This document shows, in pieces, positions 45,560-53,412 of a stretch of 64,000 nucleotides of DNA (position 1 is the stretch's first letter; the number at the start of each line of letters is the position of its first letter). Position numbers and translations under genes: made by a program. Under the pieces are notes generated by a model. That model ran no database searches, had not been told where the DNA came from, and saw only the letters and a program-made list of their open reading frames with translations. The stretch covers positions 1 through 64,000 of the forward strand of contig JBGANQ010000041.1 of the NCBI GenBank assembly GCA_044222245.1. Reading direction: 5' to 3'. The DNA comes from CALFML01 sp044222245. Its GTDB lineage: Bacteria; Myxococcota_A; Polyangia; Palsa-1104; JAEUJZ01.

Positions 45560-45744
45560 GATAAAAAACCGATAGTGAGCTAATCGGCGCCGCCGGGTCT
45601 GCGCCCTATTGCTTACTGTTGTAAGGGAGGGCTTCTATCCAAAGGAGCGCGCAGCATCAATCTGCGGCGCGCCGCCGGCTCCCCCCGAATGAGGCAGTAT
45701 TCGTATTTGACAAGTTTTCAATGCCAAAGAGGAAGCATACGGAT

Positions 45745-46188
45745 ATGAAATTCGAAAGATCATCCCAGCTCAATTCACAAGCCGTGAGCACCTATCAGCA
45801 GCAGGGCTTCCTGATGCTGCCAGAGTACTTTTCTCAAGACGAGGTCCTGGCTCTCAAGTCGTGCCTGCCGCACATCTTGTCGGCGAAGACCGAGCGGACC
45901 ATCTTTGAGCCCGACGGGCACACCGTGCGCTCGGTGTACGCGGTGCATAAGGACTGTGAGCTGGTGGCCCGCCTGTCTCGCCACCCGCTGCTGGTCAACG
46001 CCGCCCGCCAGCTGCTCGGCGGCGAGGTGTATCTGTATCAGAGTAAGCTGAACCTGAAGCCGGCGTTTGCCGGAACCGCCTGGGACTGGCACCAGGACTA
46101 CACCTACTGGCACAACGAGGACGCGATGCCGGCCCCGCTGGCGGTCAACATCGCCGTGTTTCTCGACGACGTCAGCGAGTTCAACGGA
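45745..46188 (+). pseudogene. Phytanoyl-CoA dioxygenase-family hydroxylase, 5' half
   Basis: This part starts at the ATG at 45745 (MKFERSSQLNSQ; AGAGGAAG precedes it). It encodes the first 148 residues of a Fe(II)/2-oxoglutarate hydroxylase: QGFLMLPEYFSQDEV, YQSKLNLKPAF, and the metal motif WHQDYTYWHNED (HxD). Similarity runs to LDDVSEFNG (ending at 46188). The frame then reads 22 residues of unrelated sequence to a stop at 46254. The family continues with PLYLVPGS, which is found 6.8 kb away at 52966. The second iron histidine and the 2-oxoglutarate Arg are on the other piece, so this half alone cannot be active. Sequence of both halves joins without gap or overlap, which points to one gene split by inserted DNA. 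Confidence 0.85.
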
Positions 46189-46369
46189 CGGCAAGCTCCT
46201 TTACGACAGCTCGCCGGCAAACACCTACACCTTTGGGCTGGTCACATCTGCTAACTCCAGCGGGAGCCTTGGCCGTGAGCCGACCGGAGGTGTCTACCGG
46301 AGGTGTCTTTGCGGGGCGGCTTGCTCCCCGATGGAAACATCGCAGGGTAGGGGGGGGCTCGCGGCGCGG

Positions 46370-46963
46370 CTATTTTGACTTGTACCCACTTGGAAGCGCT
46401 CGCTCAAGACGACTTTGCAGGTTGAGCTCACTAGCAAGGATAGACTCCAACGCACTCCCTTCGCGATCCGCAGTCCAGGGAAATCCCATCGCTGTGGTGA
46501 TGCAGATCGGCTGCTGTTCGGCTCCCGCGATCTCGACCTCAGCCCAGTAGCCTGGGTTTTCAGCTTCGGACTCGGGCTTCCCCTCAGCGGTGGACCGGAT
46601 GGTCATGGAGAGGCGGTTGGGCTTTACGATCTGCCCGGCACGATAACGGACCACGATGCCCCTGGGATCGTCGCGACTTATTTCGACTCGCCACTTGGGG
46701 CCCCTGAAGTATCTGTGCAGAACCCAGAGGCCCAGTCCGACTAGAGGCAGAATTTTGCCAAATATGAAAGATACCTGACTTTCTTCATTAGGTCCGCCGG
46801 CAGCGAATGGAGTATCACTGAAGATGAGGAACAAGCAGAGGCACAGCATCCCCGTGGCGAACAGCGACAGCAGAGACGAGACACTAAACGTCCAGAACCC
46901 TTGCGTATAACTGACGACGGTTTTTTGCGCGCTCTTATGAACCTTAAAGCTACTGCTGGGCAT
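46370..46963 (-). CDS. Small protein with two membrane helices, function unknown
   Basis: The product is 197 aa; the ATG at 46963 has GGAG 5 nt upstream. Two membrane helices lie at about 25-50 (SLLSLFATGMLCLCLFLIF) and 68-85. The rest is a soluble domain with strands (WRVEISRDDPRGIVVRYR) and charged turns. No family comes to mind. The coding sequence is less GC-rich than nearly all other genes here and uses A/T-ending codons more freely, which suggests transfer. It lies in the inserted segment. Confidence 0.65.
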   Translation of the reverse strand: MPSSSFKVHKSAQKTVVSYTQGFWTFSVSSLLSLFATGMLCLCLFLIFSDTPFAAGGPNEESQVSFIFGKILPLVGLGLWVLHRYFRGPKWRVEISRDDPRGIVVRYRAGQIVKPNRLSMTIRSTAEGKPESEAENPGYWAEVEIAGAEQQPICITTAMGFPWTADREGSALESILASELNLQSRLERALPSGYKSK

Positions 46964-47161
46964 CTTCGCTCCGCTATCACCTGACCGTGATTTTATCACG
47001 CCGCAATAAGTCCTGTGGCGACTGCACAACGGGGCGCTGGCGTGATTGCGCGGTCGTAGGGAGAGCGGGCCGCGAGCGGGCGTGGGCCGGGCGGTGGCAG
47101 AGTGCGCAACCTGTCAAATTCTGTTAGCCCAGATCGCCCGCGACGTGGCATGGTGCGCTCG

Positions 47162-48022
47162 ATGTCGCCCGCCTCGCTCCTTGGCCGCCGCGCCCACCTC
47201 CGAATCCTCCGCCTGACCGCGCTCGGCGCCTGCCTCGCGCTCGACGATGACGCGATCGCCGACGAGGTCCTCCTGCTGCCCATCGCCGAGCTGCCGGCCG
47301 GCGCGAAGGTCGGCGACGAGCTCGCGGTGTTCGTGTACCTCGACTCCGAGCAGCGGCCGATCGCGACCACTCGCAGGCCGCGGCTCGTGCTCGGGGAGGT
47401 GGCCTTCCTCAAGGTCACCGCCGTCACGCCGATCGGCGCGTTCGTGGACTGGGGCCTTGGCAAGGAGCTGCTCGTGCCGTTCGCCGAGCAGGCCAAGGAG
47501 CTGTTCGTCGGCGAGCGCCAGCCCATCGGCCTCTACCTCGACAGCACTGGCCGGCTCGCCGGGACGATGTTTGTCGGCGCGCTCATCGAGCGCACGCCGC
47601 CCGATGACCTCGCGCTCGACGATTGGGTCCAGGGCGAGGCGTGGCGCAACGACCCCGACATCGGGCTGTTCGTGATCCTCGAGCGCTCGTATGTCGGTCT
47701 GATGCCGGCGTCCGAGCCGCACCGCCTCCAGCGCGGCGAGTCCGCGCGCTTCCGCATCGCGAACATCCTGCCCGACGGCAAGCTCGTGCTATCGCTCCGC
47801 CAGCACGCGCACCACGAGCTCGCCGCCGACGCCGAGCACGTCCTCGCCGTGCTCGGCCGCCCCGGGGCACCGCGCGTCGGCGATCGCTCCGACCCCGACA
47901 AGCTGCGCGCGCTGTTTGGCCTCAGCAAGAAGGCCTTCAAGCGCGCCGTCGGCCGACTACTGAAGGAGCGCGCGGTCGCGCTTGACGATCAGGGCTTCGT
48001 GGTCGTCACCAAGGGCGCTTGA
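47162..48022 (+). CDS. S1 RNA-binding protein of the CvfB family
   Basis: The product is 286 aa from the ATG at 47162 (MSPASLLGRRAHLRILR); ATG at 47150 and GTG at 47102 are alternatives. Three OB/S1-like units can be seen: EVLLLPIAELPAG and VGDELAVFVYLDSEQRPIAT, then VAFLKVTAVTPIGAFVDWG with VPFAEQ, and then GLFVILERSYVGLMPASEPH. The C-terminal 60 residues are a winged helix: DPDKLRALFGLSKKAFKRAV. This order is that of CvfB, a conserved RNA-binding regulator of virulence in firmicutes. Its target here is not known. It sits in the inserted segment. Confidence 0.88.
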   Translation: MSPASLLGRRAHLRILRLTALGACLALDDDAIADEVLLLPIAELPAGAKVGDELAVFVYLDSEQRPIATTRRPRLVLGEVAFLKVTAVTPIGAFVDWGLGKELLVPFAEQAKELFVGERQPIGLYLDSTGRLAGTMFVGALIERTPPDDLALDDWVQGEAWRNDPDIGLFVILERSYVGLMPASEPHRLQRGESARFRIANILPDGKLVLSLRQHAHHELAADAEHVLAVLGRPGAPRVGDRSDPDKLRALFGLSKKAFKRAVGRLLKERAVALDDQGFVVVTKGA

Positions 48023-48360
48023 GGGGGAAGGCCAGCCCCAGCTAGCCGCGACCGCGGCGACCGCCGGCGGAGCTTGTCTCTGATAAAGCGACCTTGGGCT
48101 CGCCAATTTGCGCGACCTGTGCAGTCGGGTCATGTAGTCCGGCCTCGCGGTCCGCTTTCCGCCCGGGCCCGCGCTGTCTTTCGCGGTGACACCTTTGGCG
48201 AGCAATCTCCAGCGCTTCGGGATGCTACGGAGCGCGCGCCGGCCAAAGCGAGCCTGCCTGCTCACTGCCGGTAGAGGCAAACGCTCGAGTCTCCCACGCC
48301 CTATGTCCCCCGGTCATGGCAAAATGAACCATAGAACCACTCTTCGAGGCCTGAATCGCG
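48023..48360 (+). other. 338-bp intergenic stretch
   Basis: No gene, RNA motif or clear promoter can be recognised between the CvfB-like gene and the small membrane protein. Readable frames are short and overlap on both strands with Arg/Ser-rich composition. Confidence 0.35.
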
Positions 48361-48738
48361 ATGTCTGAATGGCTCGCCCGCCACCTTGCCGGGCTGACCT
48401 CGTGTGCCCTCGGGGTAGCGGCGCTAGGCACTTCTTTGATCTTGCTTCTCTCGGGGCAGCGCGCTTCCTCCCTGCCTCTCCCAGACCATATGACGCTCGC
48501 CTCGTGGAGCGAGGCCGTGACGCAAGGCCTGCAACAAGTGGGACCCGCTCCCATTGTCCTGTTTCTGCTCAGCTTGATCGCCGCCGTCATCGCCCGCGCC
48601 CGCGGCGAAGGGTCGCGGTGGCTGTGGGCGGTTGGAATCGCCAGCGGGGCCTGCGCCCTGGTGGTCCCGGTGGTCTTGGCCGCCCTCGCCCTGCTCTTTA
48701 TCGTCGCCGTCATCGTGGCGGTAATCACCGGGGGCTGA
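48361..48738 (+). CDS. Small membrane protein with three helices
   Basis: The product is 125 aa from the ATG at 48361. Three hydrophobic segments are seen at about 10-31, 62-80 and 88-122, with charged RARGEGSRW between the second and third. It resembles generic small membrane proteins; no family assigned. There is no clear ribosome site, but the helix pattern is too regular for a random frame. A longer overlapping frame on the same strand reads Arg/Pro-rich sequence here and is taken as non-coding until 48894. Confidence 0.55.
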   Translation: MSEWLARHLAGLTSCALGVAALGTSLILLLSGQRASSLPLPDHMTLASWSEAVTQGLQQVGPAPIVLFLLSLIAAVIARARGEGSRWLWAVGIASGACALVVPVVLAALALLFIVAVIVAVITGG

Positions 48739-48893
48739 TGTTGCAGCGCGTGGAGGATGCTACGGTGCTCCTGCCGGTGTCAGCCAAGACGCAGTTGATG
48801 CCCCCGCGGCTGCTGAGGGAGCGCTGCGCGCTGGAGGTTGTCGCCGGTGTGGGTGCACCTCACGCCGCTGCAGCGCGGGCGGATGAGCGCCGC

Positions 48894-51800
48894 ATGACTA
48901 CGATGCGGACTCGGCCCCGGTGCGCAGTCTTGCTGGTCTGCCTGGCCCTGGGCTTTGGACTTGCGCTGGTCGGCGGGTGCCATGGCGGCGTTGTTTCAGC
49001 CAATGGACCCCTGACCTGCAGCGGACCGCAGCTTGCGCCGTGCGCGCGGGCGCTGCAAGCGGCCGGGGAGGCGGCTGATGCCACCGCGCTGCGCGAGCGG
49101 GCGGCCAAGTATGCCGCGCTCGCCCGCGAGCACGACCAGGGCGATCCGTGGGCGCAGCTGTTTGCCGCCCTGCAGCGCCAGCGCAGCACCCTGCCGAGCG
49201 ATGGGCCAGCGACCGTGATCGTCGCCGAGCTGGCCGTCGCGCCCCAGGTCTTGGCGGCGGCGGCTCGGGCCAGGGTGGCGGTCGTGGTCCAGGACCTCAA
49301 GGAGCCGGCATCCCTCCCGGCCGCCGAGCTTCTGACCTGGCTGGCCGCGGCCGCGCGCTTCGATCATGTGCTGTGGGTGCGCGGGCAGGCAGCGTGGCAG
49401 CTTTTCCCCCTGGACCCGCTGCAGCCTTTCATGGCGGGCCTTGCCCCGGTGGTGCGCGATGACGCCGCGCTCACCCATCTGACAGAGACGGTGGCGCTGG
49501 CGCAGACGCTGCGCGCGGCATTTTCTGCCGCCAGCGGCTTTCATTACGTCGAAGCCGCGGCCCTGGCCGATCGCCTCGTCGCGCAGGCGGGCCGCGAGGC
49601 GACACCCGATGAGCCGGTGCTGCGGGCCCGCTACGGGCTGCAGCTGCTCAGGGCGGCCGGGATTGTCCTATCGCGAGCGGGCGCGGGCGACTCCACCCCG
49701 GACCTTACTTTTTCCGCTTCCCCGGCCGACACCCCCTACGGGGATCTGCTCCGGGTGCGCCTGGCCACCAGCAAGGCCCGCACGGACGAGTGGACGGCGC
49801 GCCGCACCAACATCTTGCGCGGGATTGCCGCCGACCGTCGCGACGACTTCGCCGATCTCATGGCGCCGGCACCGGCCTGCCGCAGCCAGCGCCTGCTGCC
49901 CATGGAGTCGGTGCGCGACCTGGCGTTCAGCCAGCGCCTGGCAGACACCCTGGCCCCAGAGGGGGCGACTCCGGCGGCGGGCCAGCTCCCGCTGAGACAG
50001 TGGCAGCAGCGCTATGACACCCTGGTCGAGCTGGTGTCCGCCACCGGCAGCGCCTGGTCCTACCTGCCCGCCCTGCTGCGTCAGCGCGGTCCCGCTCCGA
50101 TTTCGCCTTCTCCCCCAGGCCGCACCCAGGCTCGCGTGACCGAGCTGGCGCTGGCTCACCTGCACGCCAGTCAGGAGCTCCAGCAGGCGGCCCCCGCTCG
50201 GTATCAGGTCCTGTCCCAGTTCGAGCTCCTGCTGTGCGCCGGCCTGCGCGCCGATCCGCCGCTGTTTCGCGAGATGCTCTTTCTCAGCGACGCGAGCGTC
50301 AAGTCCCGTCTGGCACCTCCGGCGAGCCCGGCGGCGGTCCTGGAAGGCGTGCTGTGGGCGGCCCTGGCCGGCCTCGGCTACCCCGATGCGGCGCGGGCGA
50401 GCTATTTCAACGGCCTCCACGCGGTGCTGAGCAGCCGGCTGGGCGGCGATCTGCAGAGCCAGACCGGGTGGGCGGTGGCGGGCCTGTACGCGCTTGATGA
50501 GCTGTACCGACGGCTGACTGGAGCGCCATCCCAGCTGGCGACAGACACCCACCACCTGGTGCGCGCGCTCGCCGACCCGGGGGTGGCGTATCCGGAGCTC
50601 GCCGGGCTCGTGCAGGCCGCGGCGCTATATCTGGGGCTGGTCCTTGACAACGCCTTGGACGCCGCGCTGGTCGGCAATCCCGCCGGATTCCCCAGCCAGC
50701 GGCTTGAAGCCTATCAGCTGCTGCAGCGCGCCCTGCAGACCCTTGGCACAAGTGATGCGGCGGCGGCCGCGAGCAGCGAGGCCCGCGACCTGGCCGCAGT
50801 CGCCGATGGCCTCTTTACTGTCCTTGCCGCCGCTGTGCACAGTAAGCCCGGCTGGGAGCCCCAGTGCAAAGACGAGGCGGCGGCGCAGTCGCCACAGCTG
50901 CGCACCGCGCTCGACAAGCTGCGGGCGCTGCGGCTGCAGCTTATTGGGCCGGCGATTTCTCCGACCACCGCGACCAGCGGACAGCTGCGCACCCGGCTGC
51001 TGCTGCAGATCTTGTCGGATCTTCTGGACTACGGGGCGCGCGATGGTCAGCCGATTCGCTTCGCGACTGCCAGCGATGCCGCGGAGAGGAACGTGCGCGA
51101 CGGGCTGCGCACCTGGCCGCTCGGCACCGGCGCGGCGCTGCTGGGTCAGAGCTACCGCCTGCTGCGCGACTATCTGGCGCAGGCCGCGGAGCTGCGCAAG
51201 GTGCCGCTCAGCCCGGCCCAGACGCAGGCGCTGCTGGCGCAGCTCCAGGAGCTCGTCCGGGCGGCGGCGCGGGCCGGCACGGGCTCACAGCTGGTCGCCG
51301 CGCTGTCGCAGCTGGACTTCAGCAAGCTGCGCAGCGACAACCTGGCGCAGGCCGCCGCCGGGCTGGCGCAGGGCCTGTACTTGCACGAGCAGCCGCAGCA
51401 GGCCGGCATCCTGCTCCTGACCGCCGCCCTCCTCGACAGCGGGGACGCTGCGGCGACGCGGGCAGTGCTCGCCGCAGCAGAGCGGCAGGATCGTCCCCTG
51501 GTCGCCATGGTGCGGTTCCTCCTGGACAGCCAGTCTCACCTTCAGGGCCGCGCGCCCGCTCCCTCTGCCTACGCCGCGGCCCTGCGCAGCGATGCCGAGT
51601 CGGTCTGCCAGGAGAGCGGAACCGCGCAGGTGTTGACGCTGCTGCAGGCGGCCAGCGACTTCAGTCACGGCAAGCGCGGGCGCGCCCGCAGCAGCCTGCG
51701 CGCCTGGCTGCAGGACGCCGAAGAGCACGGACTCAGCGTGCCGCGCGTCACCTACCAGTTTGAGGAGAAGGTTGGCACCCTGACCTTCCAGCTGGGCTAC

Positions 51801-52754
51801 TCGCTGTCTTATGGGCTGGGCGTGCTCAACGCCGGCAAGGACTTCAAGCTCGGCCTGGGTGCCAGCACAACCCCGCACTCGGAGAGCAAGCTCACGACCA
51901 GCTTCGCCAGCCACGACAACGACAAGGCCAACCAAGAGGCAACCCGGTATTACGTTTATGGCGCGGCGCTGCTCGCCGTCTATGAGCTGCTTGACGGTCA
52001 CACTGCGGCGGCCGAGCAAGCTGCGGCGCGGGCGCTTATTGGCAGCGAGGGGCGCACCCGGCTCGGCCGGCGTCCGCTGCCAGCGGGGAACGTGAACCTG
52101 GCACATGATTCCCGCGCCGTGTTCGCGGTGGCGGCGCAGCTGTTGGCTGAGGCCGGACGGCCGATTCTGGCCGGTCGCCTGTGGGCCAAGGTCTACGGCG
52201 GTTTTTTCGATCACGATGATGAGGCGACCGTGCTGTCGATCCTCAGCCCGCTGCCCACCGGACTGGCTGGCGTGGCCGCTGTGCCGCCGCTGCTGCCGCG
52301 CGTGCAGGCGTCGCTGCGTCAGCTTGCCCGCGACCTGCCTTGCCGCCGCCGCGGGCAGCCCCCCTTGGCGGCCAAGGTGGTCACCTGCGCTGAGTACCCG
52401 CTCGCGCTGGCGCTCTCTCTGGGCGGCGATGGCGAGCCGCTGCCGGGCTTTCCCACCAGGCCCCAGACCGCGTGTGAAAACTGGCAGGCCCTGGACCGCT
52501 TCATGCGGGTGCAGCGCGAGCGGCAAGCTCCGCGGCCGGCAAGGGCCGCCGCTATCACGGCCGCGGTGTCGGCGCTGCTCGCGGCGCGGGATGAAGTCGG
52601 GGCGGCTCTTCTGCTGTTGCCCCTGCCGAGCTGTGACGCAGAGCTGCTTACCGCTGCGCAGCGCGTCGCTGCCACCGGAGTGCCACCTCCGCTGCAGCAG
52701 CAGCTGCTCAGCGAAGTGACAAGCTGCACACCACGCTCTACGCCTGCGCAGTAA
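48894..52754 (+). CDS. Large lipoprotein of unknown function
   Basis: The product is 1,286 aa. The ATG at 48894 is chosen because it starts a clean signal peptide (MTTMRTRPRCAVLLVCLALG) with lipobox LVGGC; the ATG at 48903 is also possible. The mature protein is rich in Ala and Leu, with many predicted helices and an acidic-basic pattern typical of helical repeat scaffolds. No catalytic motif is visible. Around residue 950-1000 there is a more beta-like stretch (VTYQFEEKVGTLTFQLGYSL). The last 250 residues include CRRRG and several cysteines. It resembles the large uncharacterised lipoproteins found in myxobacteria. It fills the right half of the inserted segment. Confidence 0.75.
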   Translation: MTTMRTRPRCAVLLVCLALGFGLALVGGCHGGVVSANGPLTCSGPQLAPCARALQAAGEAADATALRERAAKYAALAREHDQGDPWAQLFAALQRQRSTLPSDGPATVIVAELAVAPQVLAAAARARVAVVVQDLKEPASLPAAELLTWLAAAARFDHVLWVRGQAAWQLFPLDPLQPFMAGLAPVVRDDAALTHLTETVALAQTLRAAFSAASGFHYVEAAALADRLVAQAGREATPDEPVLRARYGLQLLRAAGIVLSRAGAGDSTPDLTFSASPADTPYGDLLRVRLATSKARTDEWTARRTNILRGIAADRRDDFADLMAPAPACRSQRLLPMESVRDLAFSQRLADTLAPEGATPAAGQLPLRQWQQRYDTLVELVSATGSAWSYLPALLRQRGPAPISPSPPGRTQARVTELALAHLHASQELQQAAPARYQVLSQFELLLCAGLRADPPLFREMLFLSDASVKSRLAPPASPAAVLEGVLWAALAGLGYPDAARASYFNGLHAVLSSRLGGDLQSQTGWAVAGLYALDELYRRLTGAPSQLATDTHHLVRALADPGVAYPELAGLVQAAALYLGLVLDNALDAALVGNPAGFPSQRLEAYQLLQRALQTLGTSDAAAAASSEARDLAAVADGLFTVLAAAVHSKPGWEPQCKDEAAAQSPQLRTALDKLRALRLQLIGPAISPTTATSGQLRTRLLLQILSDLLDYGARDGQPIRFATASDAAERNVRDGLRTWPLGTGAALLGQSYRLLRDYLAQAAELRKVPLSPAQTQALLAQLQELVRAAARAGTGSQLVAALSQLDFSKLRSDNLAQAAAGLAQGLYLHEQPQQAGILLLTAALLDSGDAAATRAVLAAAERQDRPLVAMVRFLLDSQSHLQGRAPAPSAYAAALRSDAESVCQESGTAQVLTLLQAASDFSHGKRGRARSSLRAWLQDAEEHGLSVPRVTYQFEEKVGTLTFQLGYSLSYGLGVLNAGKDFKLGLGASTTPHSESKLTTSFASHDNDKANQEATRYYVYGAALLAVYELLDGHTAAAEQAAARALIGSEGRTRLGRRPLPAGNVNLAHDSRAVFAVAAQLLAEAGRPILAGRLWAKVYGGFFDHDDEATVLSILSPLPTGLAGVAAVPPLLPRVQASLRQLARDLPCRRRGQPPLAAKVVTCAEYPLALALSLGGDGEPLPGFPTRPQTACENWQALDRFMRVQRERQAPRPARAAAITAAVSALLAARDEVGAALLLLPLPSCDAELLTAAQRVAATGVPPPLQQQLLSEVTSCTPRSTPAQ

Positions 52755-52792
52755 CGCCCAGGGTGGACAGAGCGCGCAAACCCAGAGACTGC

Positions 52793-52939
52793 GTGGTCGA
52801 CGTCGCTGTGGAAGAATTCTTGGACCGAGTCAGCCGCGATGCGCTGATGGGAAAGCTGGCCAGTCGGATCGTGCGCAAGCGGATGCAGGGACTGGCCCGC
52901 CGCTACCTGGAGGCCGGCATCATGGCCGATGATAGATGA
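52793..52939 (+). pseudogene. Group II intron reverse transcriptase/maturase remnant
   Basis: Forty-eight codons read VVDVAVEEFLDRVSRDALM, GKLASRIVRKRM and LARRYLEAGIMADD. In group II intron RTs the same segment reads VVDxDLEKFFDRVNHDxLM, then ARxVxDKRVLxLIRRYLEAGIM. The first RT aspartate is kept, but the DLEKFF core is changed to VAVEEFL. The frame stops at TGA (52937-52939), and the rest of the RT (YADD, thumb, maturase, endonuclease) is missing. No domain V stem follows. The remnant lies directly against the right half of the hydroxylase, so it marks the boundary of the inserted DNA. Confidence 0.72.
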
Positions 52940-52965
52940 TAACTGTTGTATTTGACTTTAAGGGA

Positions 52966-53412
52966 CCCCTGTATCTGGTCCCCGGCTCGCAAAAGGACGG
53001 CATCCAGGATCACTCCGAGCTCACTGGCCGGCCGGAAGGATATGAGCAGTCACCCGAGTGGATCTCGAACCTGACGGCGAAGCTCAAGTATGTGGTCGAG
53101 CGCGACCGCGTCGCCGAGCTGGTAAAGAGTCACGGCCTCACCGCCGCCAAGGGGCCGGCGGGCTCGGTGCTGGTATTTCACAGCAACATCGTCCACGCCT
53201 CTCCTCCCAACATTACGCCGCTGGAGCGCTCTACTCTGCTCTTTTCCTACAATCACATCAGCAACGCCCCCCCCGAGTCGCTGCGCCGGCGGCCCGACTT
53301 CTTGTCGAGCGCCGATACCCATCCGATCCAGGAGGTAGATGAGGAGCTCGGCCACCTCCTGAGCTGCGCCGTGGCACGCCCGCTTGGCCGGGGGAACCAT
53401 GAGCACCACTAG
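52966..53412 (+). pseudogene. Phytanoyl-CoA dioxygenase-family hydroxylase, 3' half
   Basis: Codons from CCC at 52966 encode PLYLVPGSQKDGIQDHSELT, then EGYEQSPEWISNLTAKLKY and AKGPAGSVLVFHSNIVHASPPN with the distal iron histidine, and TPLERSTLLFSYN with the 2-oxoglutarate Arg. This continues exactly where the piece at 45745 stops. The frame opens at an ATG at 52936, which would add ten residues (ITVVFDFKG) of non-family sequence; note that FDFKG mimics the EFNG of the missing part. The last 14 bases overlap the start of the NRPS-PKS gene. This overlap says the hydroxylase and the assembly line were one operon and that the enzyme hydroxylated a building block or the peptide. Confidence 0.85.

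Larger units (their letters stand above)
46189..52962. other. 6.8-kb DNA segment inserted in the hydroxylase gene
   Basis: The two ends of this segment coincide with the interrupted codons of the hydroxylase (SEFNG | PLYLVPGS). Between them lie a small membrane-protein gene, a CvfB-like gene, a second small membrane-protein gene and a 1,286-aa lipoprotein gene, none of which fits the biosynthetic context on either side. The right edge carries a reverse-transcriptase remnant. The left 1 kb is less GC-rich than the flanks. I find no terminal inverted repeat and no clear target-site duplication beyond the three bases GGA present at both ends. No transposase or integrase gene is readable. Rearrangement rather than simple transposition is possible. 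Confidence 0.65.

Noticed and set aside
45706..45720. TTGACA hexamer as a promoter -35 box for the hydroxylase
   Set aside because: It lies too close to the start codon to leave space for a -10 box and transcription start.
46189..52962. Whole segment as an intact group II intron
   Set aside because: The left edge lacks a GTGYG intron start, no domain V stem is visible at the right edge, the RT is only about 48 codons, and four complete unrelated genes lie inside.
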